Below are positions 12,304-24,280 of a stretch of DNA of 64,000 nucleotides, one piece after another. A model generated the notes under the pieces. The model saw nothing but the letters and a program-made list of their open reading frames with translations, made no database searches and was not told where the DNA came from. Each line of letters starts with the position of its first letter. Position 1 is the first letter of the stretch. Made by a program: the position numbers and the translations under genes. The DNA comes from Pyxicephalus adspersus (Eukaryota > Chordata > Amphibia > Anura > Pyxicephalidae), in the NCBI RefSeq assembly GCF_032062135.1, contig NC_092864.1:20605723-20669722 (forward strand). Direction: 5' to 3'.

Positions 12304-13541
12304 CGCTCCATTAGTATCAGTGACATTGATTCCTTCCTACCTGTCTGACTGCTCCTTTCAATGGTAATTCCTCCTCACCCACTCTCCTCCCTGTTGGTGT
12401 TCCCCAAGGGTCGGTCCTTGGACCAGGTCACTTTTCTCTGTACTCCTCTCTCGGTAGTCTCATATCCTCCTTTGGCTTACAGTACCATCTGTATGCTGAT
12501 GACACTCAAATCTATCTGTCCACCCCTGACCTGTCTCCTTAAGTTCTGGATAAGGTTTCATGCTGCATCTCATCATTGATGTCTGACAGATTTCTGAAAC
12601 TCAACCTGGATAAAACAGAATTTATCATCCCTCTTCAAATTGCAAATCTCCCCCTGACATATTCCTAACTGTTAATAACACTGTTGTTCATCCCTCCCCT
12701 CAGGCACGTTGTCTTGACGTCACCCTTGATTCTGCCCTTTCATTTACCCCCATATTCATAACATTTCCAGGTCCTGTCACTTTCACCTATGCGACATCTC
12801 CAAAATCTGTACACGCTCTTATCCTTGTGCACGCTCTTATCATCTCTCATCTGGACTACTGTAACATTCCCCTCTCTGGTATTCCACTAAACTGACTCTC
12901 TCCTTTACAATATATCATGAATGCTGCAGCCAGACTCAACCATCCTTGCCACCGCTCCTCTTCTTCTGCCTGTCTGTAGTTCTCTCCATTGGCTTCCATT
13001 TCACCTTAGAATCAAATTCAAGCTCCTATGCTTTGCCTTCAAATCCCTCCACAATTCTTGTCCCACTTACATATTTGACCTGATAGATAGCTAGCCACCT
13101 AGCTGCTTTCTTTGCTCCTCCAATTACTTACTAATGACTTCCTTACTCATAACCTCATCACGCGCATGACTCCAAGATTTTTAGCCTAGAATCTCTGGAA
13201 TGGTCTTCCTCGCCCTATTAAGCTTGCTCCTACATTCTGGTCCTTTAAAAGAGCACTCAAAATCCATCTTTTCAAACTTGCTTACCCATCTTTTTCTGTC
13301 TCTCAAACCGTCACTACTTCCCACCACTACATAACTCCCTTCCTTTTGTGTGAGACTTTCTCCGCCTTGTAAGAGATTGTAAGCTCTTCTGAGCAGGGTC
13401 CCATCTTCCTGTGTCACTGTCTGTTTCTGTCTGTGATTTGCAACTCCTATTCAATTGTCAGCGCTGTGTAATTTGTTGGCGCTATATAAATCCTGTTTAT
13501 TGTTATTATTTATTAATAATAATAATAATAATAATAATAAT
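12304..13541 (+). pseudogene. L2-type LINE, reverse transcriptase part and 3' end, copy A
   Basis: With frameshifts it encodes the end of an L2-clade reverse transcriptase: [15 protein letters not shown], then [14 protein letters not shown] (12494-12520), [14 protein letters not shown], and RLDYCN-like in the thumb/C-terminal region. The 3' end carries GTTGGCGCTATATAAATCCT and runs into an (AAT)n tail at 13515-13541, typical of L2 insertions. Stops and frameshifts make it dead. It is 5' truncated at nearly the same point as copy B. Confidence 0.85.
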
Positions 13542-13544
13542 GAA

Positions 13545-13612
13545 AGAAAGGTTGAAGGCATATGACATTTTTTGGTGGGTGGTATCTCCTTTTAAAAAAC
13601 AATATCAAATGG
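13545..13612 (+). repeat. downstream segment shared with 18718-18784
   Basis: A 68-bp sequence containing GGTGGGTGGTATCTCCTTTT follows the (AAT)n tail of L2 copy A. Nearly the same sequence follows the tail of L2 copy B. This is past the normal LINE end, so either the family has an extended tail or the two loci share a duplication or transduction history. Confidence 0.8.
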
Positions 13613-16332
13613 TTTGCTTGTCTGCAATTGAAAGAGTGATACACTCTAAACATCCTTCACAGCCAAAAAAGAAGCAAAAGACTGGTGAGCTAATTTCTCT
13701 GTTACCCTGCTTTTAAATCCAATGGTCATGTTTCTTGTTAACACATGGGCATTGCAATGCAACCCACTGACTCCTTTTACTGTTTCTTTCTCACCATTTC
13801 TAAACTCTGCTGTGCAGAGATTGCAAGAGGATGATCCCAAAGCAAGTCAGGTACTTACCTTGCTCACATTAAAAAATACATTTATTTATGTAAAAATAAA
13901 TGCAAAGCTAGTTTATGTCCTATGTCTTGATAGATATAAAAGCTGACACTTTTTTAAACCATCAGTATACATTGAAAGCTTATACATCAGTGGTAAATGG
14001 GAATGTTTTTAATATACATAAGGTCGAACAACTATATAATAAACTGATTCCCTTAATGGCACAATGCATACCAATATTTTACTGAACTTTCAGAAGACTA
14101 AATTTAGAATAACCATTATTAAAACATGTATTATGTTTTTATTTCCGCCAGTATCTGTATGTATTTTGTGTATTGTAGCTCCACTGCATGACTGCACTTC
14201 CATTGTATAGATTGTGATTTTATTGATGTTGCTGTTCTTTAGTGACCTTTTCACATACAACGTGTCAGTTTAATTATGTTGTTCCCTAAAGCTATTGACC
14301 CTGGACACTCCATATGTACTGGAATACGACTACTCTGTCTTCCTGGATTACAATTGGATATTTTTTTATATTTATATACAGTTTGAGTTATGATCTCTTT
14401 CTCTATACCATTTACTGTTCTATTCAGAATGTATATGTTGTATAGAGAAGGAAGAATGTTTAGCAGTATTGCATGTATTCAGCTTGTTCCCAATGTGGGT
14501 GGTTCATATACTTATCTCATATTCGCAGCCAGATGCTGATAGTGGTGATTTTGGATGTCACTCACTCAGCTGGTGTCTGGGCTTCTAGTGTTCAAAGCTT
14601 CACATTCTTGTTACTGTGTTACTTGGATTTAGAGATAATAACAGACTTTAGACTTGAGTTTTAAATGGTAAGTAGTGTAATAAAGGCTTTTTCATGGAAT
14701 CCATAACAATTGCAAAGCAGATCATTTCACTTAAAAGAAGGAAAAATATTGCAGAGGACTAAATCTGAAAACCTGGTAAGGGAATCTGGACAAAGGCCAA
14801 GGATAAATAATAGCAATTTCACAAAGCACTTTGCTTTTTGTTTGCTTTTCAAACCATTCAGTTTTTAAAGTAACAAACACTCAATAATTATTGTGCTGTG
14901 GACTCTGGAATTTGGGAATGGAAAGGGTAATTTTTTAGACTCACTGGAACAGTACCCGTTTTTCTGTCCAAGATTGGACTTTCCCACCCAAAGACTGTAG
15001 TACACCCACCAATAATATTTTTTTAGCTGTATAAGGATTCACAAGACAGCCACCCACCCTCTATTGAGCCATGGACCCTGTTACCCCACAAATAGTATGC
15101 CACTGTGCCATGAAAACTATTTATTTTGATAGGTCCTCCTTTTCATTTTCACCTCTGGGCTCCATGTTTTGTCATTTCAATAATAAATGTATTCTGAACA
15201 GAGGTCTGTTAAACTAGCATTTCCATCACAAGTGAAAAAAAAACAAAAAAAGTCAGGCTGAAATATTCACCTTTTAAATATTCACAGATTTGGAGCTGTC
15301 CACATCATTACTTTAATTCTACTAATTGATGGTCCTCACCAACCCAGAAGTCTAAAATGCAATGAATTGTGGGCCTGCCTCTGAGCGGGTATCATCATAT
15401 CACTAAGGTGGGTGACGCCTGGGACCATCCGGCAGAAAAAGCTAAACATGCCATGTAATCATGCTCTTTTCAGTCTTCAGTGAGACATCAAAAATTTTAG
15501 TTTTGTAAATGCCGCTGTGATTTATAAATAGACAAAATGCATTTATGTTACCAATGGTGGGAAACTAAAATGACCTTATCTCAAAACATTAGTATGAGAT
15601 TCTATGCTTTCCAGTTTTACCTTTGTTGGGTCTCTGATGTCTACAGCATAATATAGGAATATTGGACACATTTTCACATATAGAAAATTCACCCATAATC
15701 TGCTGGAAATTCATACGTCCCCTCATTCATATCCTAAACATGTTCCTCCAAAAATATCTATTTATTTCTTCAAGCTCAAGGATATTGAAATTACTATTAC
15801 ATTATGGAACCAAATTGGAAAATGTCAAGGGAAATAGGCTGTGTCAAAAGGCACCATTAAACCCAGCAGAGTCAACTCTTTTTCATAGGTTTATATGAGA
15901 AAGTGGGACTATTATATATAATTTGGAGTCTGCCTTATCTCATTTCAAAGCTCTGCCATAATAGGGAAACCTGTTTAGATGTTCATTTTCTGAAAGGGAC
16001 CTATGACAACTTCATTAACTGTCATACTGCAAACAGGTTTGAAATTGATTCACTGATCCCTGAAGGTGACCTAGCTCATATATGGCACTGTTGCTTAAAT
16101 GGCACTGTTTAAGATGACTGTGCACTTTAACTGAAAGTCCAATTCGAATGGCTACATCAGTTTTGGGTAAATGGTGAAAGATGATATCTTGTGCCCTGAG
16201 TTCTAAGCTTTGACTGCTGGAGCTATTATGGGATGTCTTACTCTTTTTCTTCTTGTCTGCCTTTATATTTACTATGACAGGGGTGTGGAAAGAATCTGAT
16301 TAGAAGAATCACACCCTTCTAATCCAAATCAT
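13613..16332. other. non-coding stretch
   Basis: No gene was seen. Short poly(A) and poly(T) runs and fragments of possible old repeats are all that stand out. Confidence 0.5.
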
Positions 16333-17620
16333 GCGCTCCATTGGTATCAGTGACACTGCTCTCTTGGTTGGCTTCCTACCTGTCTGACCGCTCCTTTCAA
16401 GTTTCTTTCAATGGTAATTCCTCCTTCTCTACTCTCCTTCCTGTTGGTGTTGGACCTTAGACTAGTTCTCTTTTCTCTGTACACCTCCTCTCTTGGTAGT
16501 CTCATATCCTCTTTTGGTTTACAGTACCATCTGTTTGCTGATGACACCCTCAAATCTATCTGTCCACCCCTAAATTTGTCTCCCTCAGTCCTGGAAAAGG
16601 TTTTATGCTGCCTGTCATGGATGTCCTGGATAAGGATTTATGCTGCATGTCATGGATGTCTGACCGATTTCTGAAACTCAACCTGGATAAAACCAAACTC
16701 ATCATCTTCCCACCTTCACATTCCAAATCTACCCCTGATATATTTTTAACTGTTAACAACACTGTTTTTCATCCCTTCCCTGAGGCACGTTGTCTTGGCT
16801 TCATCTGTGATCCTGCCCTCTCATTTACCCCCCATATTCAGAACATTTCCAGGTCCTGACACTTTCACCTACGCACCATCTCCAAAATCTGCTCCTACCT
16901 GTCCCCAGAGACCACCAAACTCCTTGTATATGCTCTTATCATCTCTCGTCTGGACTACTGTAACCTCCTCCTCTCTAGTATTCCACTAACCGGACTCTCT
17001 CCTCTACAATCTAATATGAATGCTGCAGCCAGACTCATTTATCCTTCCCACCGCTCTTCTTTTGCTGCCTCTCGTCGTAGTTCTCTTCATTGGCTTCCAT
17101 TTCAGCCTAGAATCAAATTCAGGCTCCTCTGCTTTGCCTTCCAATCCTTCCACAGTTTTTGTCCCACCTAACTTTCTGTCCTGATAGACAAATACTTCAC
17201 CAACCGCTCTCTTTGCATCTCCAAAGACCTACTACTGACTACCTCACTCATAACGTCATCACACGCATGGCTCCAAGACTTTTCTAGAGCCGCCCAACTC
17301 TGTGGAATAGAGAGTCAGGAGGCTCGTCCTTTTCGGCTTGCTTCCACTTTTTGTTCATTTAAAAGAGCAATTAAAAGCCATCTTTTAAAACTTGCCTACC
17401 TGTCTTCTTCTGTCTTTTAAAATCCTCACTACTACCCACCACTACATGTCTCCCCTCCGATTGTGTGAGACTTTCCCCACCTCTTAGATTATAAGCTCTT
17501 CTGGGCAGGGTCCTCTCCTCCTCCTGTGTCACTGTCTGTTTCTGTCTGCCATTTGCAACCCCTATTTATTGTACAGTGCTGTGTAATTTGTTGGCGCTAT
17601 ATAAATCCTTTTTATTGTTA
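16333..17620 (+). pseudogene. L2-type LINE, reverse transcriptase part and 3' end, copy B
   Basis: It is the same element as copy A and better preserved: FADDT for the catalytic YADD box (16536-16550), [19 protein letters not shown], then RLDYCN and SSLHWLPF in the C-terminal part, with frameshifts between. A short internal duplication is seen at about 16590-16660 (two copies of a block with TGTCATGGATGTC). The 3' end has the GTTGGCGCTATATAAATCC motif, then a TTAA transposon (17625-18690) interrupts the tail, which resumes at 18691. Confidence 0.88.
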
Positions 17621-18037
17621 TTAACCACCTGGGCGGTTACCCCGAGCGTGGTTCGGGGTAAGAAAACTTGTTGAAGGCGTTTACCCCGAACCAGGTTGTA
17701 TGACAATCAGATTACAACTGAAAAAAAAACACTTACCTTGTCCCTGCAGCTCCTCCAGAGATGTCTTCAGTCTTCTCCCGACGTGTGCAGAGACGACATC
17801 TACAGGTTTTCCCAGTGACATTGGTGCATGAGTCAGTGTGGGCGGGAGGCAAGGCGGGAAATTCAAATCACTTTGTATTAGATTCAATACAAAAAACCTG
17901 TACTGACTCCCAATACAAAGAAATCTTTATATAATATATATATCATTATATTATATATATTATAGAAGCAATTGCACAGTTACATTACATTATACACAAT
18001 TTTTTTTTAAAGAATTATAGCCTTCAATGTAAAATAA

Positions 18038-18076
18038 ATTTCCATGCAAAAAATGTAACACTTTTTGCATGGAAAT
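18038..18076. other. perfect hairpin inside the TTAA element
   Basis: Arms ATTTCCATGCAAAAA and TTTTTGCATGGAAAT (15 nt each) enclose a short loop. It is one of several strong hairpins in this element. Confidence 0.85.
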
Positions 18077-18307
18077 ACGGAGAGAAGTAGAACATTGGCG
18101 TCCGCGTACACGCCCCTGGATTCCAGATGACGTTGGTGCGTGTTCCCGTCGACGAGGGTCGTGGCGGGAAATTCAAATATTTTGTATTGGATTCTATACA
18201 AACACCTGTATTCAATACACAATAATTATACACAATAATAATAATTGTGTGTTTCAAACTGTATTATATTCAGGATATCTACTAGACTCTTGTTTGGTTT
18301 TGAATTA

Positions 18308-18355
18308 TTTTGTATTGGATTGGATACAGGAGTTTGTATTCAATCCAATACAAAA
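18308..18355. other. 48-bp hairpin of the TTTTGTATTGGAT type
   Basis: The left arm TTTTGTATTGGATTGGATAC pairs with GTATTCAATCCAATACAAAA across a short loop containing AGGAGTT, with one G:T mismatch position. The same hairpin is arrayed five times in the element at 62 kb. A degenerate version is at 18180-18220. Confidence 0.85.
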
Positions 18356-18573
18356 TGTGTTTGAATGAGTTTCAATTTGAATTTCCAGCACATGCGCCGA
18401 CGTCATCGTACGCGCCGACTTACACGCTACGGAGGGAGAAGAAGCCGGCCAGCTTCTTCTTCTTCTCCGCCGGCTGGCTTCTTCTTCCCGGAGAGGGCAC
18501 CCGACGCTGGAGGACGACGCTGGAGATCGACGCTGGAACACAACGCTAGATGATAGCAGCAGGACCGGGTAAC

Positions 18574-18631
18574 TGATCGATAAACCCGAACTTTTCTCAC
18601 TGTATTTTCATACAGTGAGAAAATTTCGGGG
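18574..18631. other. long hairpin near the right end of the TTAA element
   Basis: Nested arms are GATCGATAAACCCGAA against TTCGGGGTTATCGATAAT, with an inner perfect stem TTTTCTCACTGTAT / ATACAGTGAGAAAA around a TTTC loop. The nearly continuous stem is about 27 bp and may reflect fold-back structure at the element end. Confidence 0.85.
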
Positions 18632-18717
18632 TTATCGATAATTGTAATTATTTTAAACCCGAACCAAGGTCCGGGTTATCGCTCGGGTGGTTAATAATAA
18701 TAATTAATAATAATAAA

Positions 18718-18784
18718 AAACAAAGGTTGGAGGCATATGGCAATTTTTGATGGGTGGTATCTCCTTTTAAAAAACAGTATCAAA
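18718..18784 (+). repeat. segment shared with 13545-13612
   Basis: It contains GGGTGGTATCTCCTTTTAAA and lies after the resumed AAT tail of L2 copy B. It differs from the 13.5-kb copy by a few substitutions. Confidence 0.8.
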
Positions 18785-18912
18785 TGCTCCTTGGGGCAGG
18801 GTCTTCTCCTCCTCCTGTGTCACTGTCTGTCACTTGCAACCCCTATTTAATCGACAGCGCTGTGTAATAGGTTGGCGCTATATAAATCCTGTTGTTATTA
18901 ATAATAATATTA
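18785..18912 (+). mobile_element. L2-type LINE 3' end fragment
   Basis: Only the terminal part of the family is present: GGGCAGGGTC, a pyrimidine-rich run, CACTGTCTGTCACTTGCAAC and GTTGGCGCTATATAAATCCT, followed by an AAT-rich tail. It lies directly behind copy B and the shared segment, so it is a second, nested or tandem L2 tail. Confidence 0.85.
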
Positions 18913-19403
18913 ATATTAATAACCCAAACGGCATCAGTGCATGACAACAAGTGGACTGAAGTGCACAGCCTTGGAATGTGAATATGATGACTCTTTTAGT
19001 TGTAAAATACGCTTTAATTGGAAGGAATCAAACTATGTGTTGATGCTTGATGGGTATTATATGTACTCAGAACAATCATCATCAATTAATACAAAGTGCA
19101 CTGCAACAAACAGTAATAGTTCATGTTTACTCCATTTCCATGGATTTTTATAGAAATAGGAAAAATGCTGTGAATAGGCCCTCATGGTTTATTTACACCA
19201 GAACACAATACTTTGCATTATGTTGATGCGTGAGCACCTGTTTATCAGATGTATTGTGTTTTTTAAAGATTCATTTTGAATTAACTTGAATGACAAATTG
19301 CAGGTCAGCACACCCAAAATAGGACTGGCAGGACTTTGTTTCAATGTGCTTTGCCATGCAAGGAATTGTTGGGAATGGCTCCCATTAAAACGATGTCCAT
19401 ATA

Positions 19404-20096
19404 CACTTACCAGTCACTTTATTAGGCACACTCGTTTAGCTGCTTTTTTTAACACAAATATCTATTCAGCCAATCACATGGCATTTAGGCATGTAGTCTT
19501 TGCCAAGACAATCTGCTGAATATTAAACCAAGCATTAGAATAGGGACCAAAGGTGCTTTAGATGACTTGTGACACCAGGGAATGTGACACCAGGGGTGGG
19601 CTGGTATAAATATTTTAGAAACTGTGGAGGAATTTTATACACATCCATCTCTAGGTTGCTTACAGAGAATGATCTGTACTAGAGGAAATATCCAGAAAAT
19701 AGCAGTTCTCTGCACAAAAATGCCTTGAGGTCAGCAGAGAATGCTCAGACTGGTTCAAGCTGATAGAATGGCAGATGTAACTCAAATACCACTCAATACA
19801 ACAGAGGTATGCAGTAAGGCATCTTTGAATGCACAACACATTGAAGCAGATGGGCTACAGGAGATAAGACAAGGCACCAGTCCTGCACCCAGGAACAGGT
19901 ACATGAGGTTACACTTCACAAAGGCTTGCCAAAACTGGACAAGAGAAGATTGGAAAAATGGCTGGTCTTATGGTAGGGTCAGAATTTAGTGTTTTCAGCA
20001 CCTTGTTGTGCTATGAAGAAATATGGCAGCTTTGAAGACAGAAAGGAGTCCAATCCAGTACTAGCAATGTGTACCTAATAAAGAGGCTGGTTAGTG
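19404..20096 (+). pseudogene. internally deleted Tc1-like transposon (693 bp)
   Basis: Terminal inverted repeats are CACTTACCAGTCACTTTATT at the left and, reverse complemented, CACTAACCAGCCTCTTTATT at the right. Each is flanked by TA, the Tc1/mariner target. The interior keeps the N-terminal half of a transposase (RMADVTQIPLN-like, then LHFTKACQNWTREDWKN) and then jumps to the C-terminal end near TTCAGCACCTTGTTG. Full-length relatives are about 1.2 kb or longer from memory. The element is dead but retains both termini. Confidence 0.85.
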
Positions 20097-22604
20097 TATT
20101 TATACCTATGATGGAAAACACAGAATATTGCTACACAACATATCCAGTTTTATTTGGCGTCTGAGAATAAGAATTACAACATAAATGATAGTGTTTACTC
20201 TATAGAACTTCTAAAAATGGCTTTTATTACAAGGATCATTGACCTCTATGGTCGATTATCATTAGACGCATTGGAATGAGAGGTACCTGCATTGCCGTCT
20301 GCATTCCTACTTTATCCATCACTTCAAAAAGTAAATAAAATGTTAAGAAAAGTAAAGATCAAGGCATGTTCTAAAAGCTGAATTCTGGTTTCATCCAAGC
20401 ACCGCTAGCTCTACTGCAGATAAAACACTCTTGACGTGTGAAAGCTTGGCCATATTCTAAAGCCTTGCTTTTCTTTGTTCTGCAGATTTGCTCAGGCATT
20501 TTATGGGATATGGTCCTCTAGATAACAATTTTACATTTTTTCAAAGCTTACAGCAAACCTGTGTGTAAACTAAAATGGCAAAAGTAATTTTTCTAAGCTA
20601 GATAACAGCATAGTTTGCCCAGCATCTAGGTTTTGAAATGGTTTCTCCAAAGCCTTCCAGACAGTGAAAAATGCTCACTAGACAGATACCCCTCTCCCCC
20701 ACACTACAAAGACCCATCAGAAGCCCCATACATTGCCATATGGGGGGCTTGTATGCCTTTACCGACTTTGATACCATTTGCTTATCTGGTTTGGAAATAT
20801 ACCAAGTTGGGGTGAAAGATTCAGCAGCTAAAGGTATGAACTGATTGTTTCTGATCAGGGATTTAGAAGGGAGCAGCCTCCTAGTTCTAACAATTCTTTT
20901 TGCCTGGCTGACTTAAGCTTTGGTAATTTTATTTTGAACAAATACCATGACCTGGCAAAAGGAGGTAAACATTCATTTTACCAAATGGCATGTACCTGGC
21001 GGTTGTATAAAGAATATTAATATAAGGAAGACACCTGTTAAAACAATGTATATCATATATACAATATATTTTTGTCAACCTTTTTTCTTTTTCTTTGAAT
21101 AGCTGCTGCTTTAGTTGCGTTCAGCTGCTGTAAGAATTCACATCCGTGTATGGCCTCATCACTTACTACAGTTTTTCCTGCTGGCTTGTACATCATTACA
21201 TGATTTATGGTGTGACAGGAAGCACAGCAAGCATAGGCATGGGTGGGGGCAGCAGGTGGTTGACTCTATCTGAATTCTTGCAGCAGCAGGACAAGAACGA
21301 AGCAATGACATTTTTGGAAACAGGCCACCAAAAGGAGAAGTACAGGAAGTCTTGCTTTAGTAGGCAGGTGGCATTGTGCTGGCAGGTTTTCCTAAACTCA
21401 CAATGGGCAATTGTAATTTATTGAACATAACAATAAAAACCAGGCTGCTGCTTAAATTCTGCACCTTTGCCCTTTTTCAGGGCTCACACCACTATGTGCA
21501 AGCCATAACGCCCCCTAGAGGCTCCATCTCACCAAGTGTGACAAGAGCATATTTTTATTGAAAGATTTTCATATAAACCTTGATCAATAATAAAGTGAAG
21601 GTAGGTTCAACTAAAAATAACAAAACAAAACATGCAACACATAAAAAAACACAAAGAGGGCAACAATCAAACCAAATAACAGAAAACAGCATAAAAAATT
21701 CAGCATTCCTGTCCAAACAATTATCGAAATTATTCTGCAAACCTGAATTTCCCCAGAGCAAAATATCTGAAAAAGGAATAACTGCATACATTTATTGTAC
21801 ATCCATCATGGGACAGAGTCACCAATAAAAGAGAATACAGTACGGTTTTGTATACTAGGCCTGCAGGAGATGAGTATGATGGTCGTCCATGCCAAGTTAA
21901 TATCTTTTTAGTAAGTTTCCTAGTCTCTAGCTAATACCTTTAGAGAACATTTTATTCTGCTATGTTCTCCCAACAGGGGTCTTTACATTCAATTCAAAAA
22001 GCATTTGACGACTTCCATTTGCACTACTCAGTTATAAACAGCTATTGATCCTATTAATGAATGATGCTTCTTTCACACAGAATTATTATACAAGCTCCTT
22101 TGTTGAACAAGATAATATGTGAGTTGTTTATTAATGTTCTCATTTATGTCTTCTTCAGGGTATTGCTTTTGAGTTGTAGACATGAACCATGAACCAAGCC
22201 TCCAAAGTGCATGCACCAGGAGAATGATGAATATTTTATTAATTTTTTACTAAAGCTTTGCACCTGCTCTACGTATCTACAACGAGGAATTGCACATGTT
22301 CCAAATATTCACACAGACTGATGTCTATAAAGTTTATACTTTTACAACTCCTGTAGCTTTATCCTATAAAATGTAGAACAGAACCGTCCAAACAAGGTAC
22401 AAAATCCTATCAATTATAGGTTGTCATAACTCCCAGGCACCTAGTGTTTGACAGTGGGCATCCGGGAGCAGTAAAGGCCATAGTAAAATATTGCAGAACA
22501 TGCCCTAGACTTTATTAAAACTTTTGATACAACTATCTACAAAAAAAGAAAAATCATTCTTTTTTCATCTTCATATTGTTTTTTGCCATTGTTACCTTAT
22601 GCCA
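20097..22604. other. non-coding stretch
   Basis: No gene or repeat family was recognised. 21100-21540 is somewhat GC-richer and has short open frames without support. Confidence 0.5.
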
Positions 22605-22892
22605 CTTTTCTCATTCTGGGTTCCTCAAGAGGTTGCCAGGGGTTCTTTAATTGAGCAATACATGAGCAATTTAGACCTCTCAGGTCAGTTACCACTGACT
22701 CAGTGATCTTTTTGGCTATTTGTAAGGGGGACATACTTACCACTGGCCAGCAATGTAAGCAGTTCTATTGACCACCCCACTAATATACGATGAGCTGTGG
22801 ATTTAGTAATTATAGCAGGGGTTTCCTGAAGACCTGAAAGTTATTTAAAGGGTCCCCTCATCTTAAAAAAAATGAGAAAGGCTGCCTCAAAC
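22605..22892 (-). mobile_element. hAT-type MITE, copy 1
   Basis: It is the reverse complement of the family seen at 49.7 and 53.8 kb: GGGTTCCTCAAGAGGTTGCC at one end and TTTCCTGAAGACCTGAAAGT at the other, with TACCACTGGCCAGCA in the middle. The terminal repeats are decayed. Confidence 0.75.
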
Positions 22893-24109
22893 AGTAAACC
22901 ATTTACCTGTTTATAACTAATTAAACAGATTATATACCAGAAAGGAAACAGTTTTACCCATTGAATTGCTTTGCTATGGAAGTTCAAGTTTCTTTTTTTA
23001 TTTTTTTTATTCTACCCGATACTTTATATCCCATTTGTCTGTACATCAATAACCACTCCAGCACTCATCCTAATGATCTGCCCTGTAACCATGATCCTGA
23101 CACATCACAGACTGGATGCATCGTTACCAGCCATAATGATGAACATATATCAAAAAGGCCAAAGGTACTTTACAAGCTATTGCTGCTTACGGGCCTTCGT
23201 CTGTAGATATGTAACAAAGCAATTATATCATATGGTATAAAGTGTCACTTCTACCTGTCACCACAGATTTACTTATGATTCAAAGAAAATGATTGGTGCT
23301 AAAGCTTGGGGCTTAATTCATGGCAGGCAATTTTATCAGCGTTTAATATACGATTATTGTTATGTAATGGAAGAATAGCAGCTGAAGGAAGATTTAAAAC
23401 TAATGCTTTCATTATTAGACAGAACACTTAGCCCATCAATTCCATCCTCCATGACAAGTGATAGTTTACATAGATTTGTGTCCATATGTGCAGTCAGTGA
23501 TAAAACAAATCTGTATCAATTGCTTTGGAATTTATCATAAATATGCATCAGTAAAGTCTTTGGTAAATAAATCCAAACATTTATTATTACAAATATAGAG
23601 TGGGCTGATTACACTGGCACTATTTCAAATTCATTTTAAACATATGGAAATAACTACCTAAAATTGATATATTAAATGGCCCTCATCACAAAGCAGTATA
23701 TTGTTACTGTTTCTATGACTTATCCCTTTGCTAATTTAGTTCCAGGAGCTACAGAAATTACCCAATTCTTCTGTATATGGAGAAGCAAATAACTCACCCC
23801 ATATAACAGCACTGGGCATATGGGAAACCTTTATTTCTCTGTAGAAAAAACAGGTGAGCTAAAACTTACACAGAGCTTTTTTTTTTTACTTTTGGTGGCT
23901 GCACAGAGCAAGGGAAAGTAAAATTATATATGATTAAAAAAATTATATGTAAAAAATATACATTCATCTGTAGAGATCTTTATTAAAAGAAGCATGCTGC
24001 TGTGTCCTGCAAGATGTAAGCATATTCATTTTAATGTAAACCTGTACTGTTAAAAAACAGGCTGCCATTGAAGGACTTTCTTTCCATTATGACCCAAAGA
24101 TTTAATTAG
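22893..24109. other. non-coding; complex sequence at 23260-23560
   Basis: 23260-23560 is repeat-free with blocks such as ATTATTGTTATGTAATGGAA, a possible conserved non-coding element. The rest is AT-rich. Confidence 0.35.
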
Positions 24110-24280
24110 CCTGATTTATTAAAGCTCCCCATGACTGAAGAAGACAGACTATTATGGGAGAACCCAGGTGATTCAGCAAACTTGGAATGGATTTCTTCTT
24201 TTAGTTGGACCAGGATTAATTCCAGATTCTGCCATGGTAGCCTGTCTTCTCCAGTGTTGGAGAGCTTTAATTAATCAGCT
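24110..24280. mobile_element. hairpin MITE, copy B
   Basis: It starts CCTGATTTATTAAAGCTCCC and ends GGAGAGCTTTAATTAATCAG. The centre includes GGTGATTCAGCAAACTTGGA. It is diverged but keeps both arms. Confidence 0.75.

Larger units (their letters stand above)
17625..18690. mobile_element. non-autonomous TTAA-target DNA transposon (piggyBac- or Kolobok-type), 1066 bp
   Basis: It is flanked by TTAA on both sides (17621-17624 and 18691-18694). Ends are imperfect inverted repeats: CCACCTGGGCGGTTACCCCG on the left, and CCACCCGAGCGATAACCC when the right end is reverse complemented. Starting CC and a TTAA target suit piggyBac; Kolobok also targets TTAA. There is no transposase. The interior has modules found again at 62119-63535: a GGCGGGAAATTCAAAT box (three times), TTTTGTATTGGAT hairpins, and GACGCTGGA blocks. 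Modules in the left two thirds point forward and those in the right third point backward. Confidence 0.85.

Noticed and set aside
16605..16859. 84-codon frame as a host gene
   Set aside because: It is a piece of L2 reverse transcriptase ([13 protein letters not shown]) and continues in other frames, so it is part of a dead LINE.
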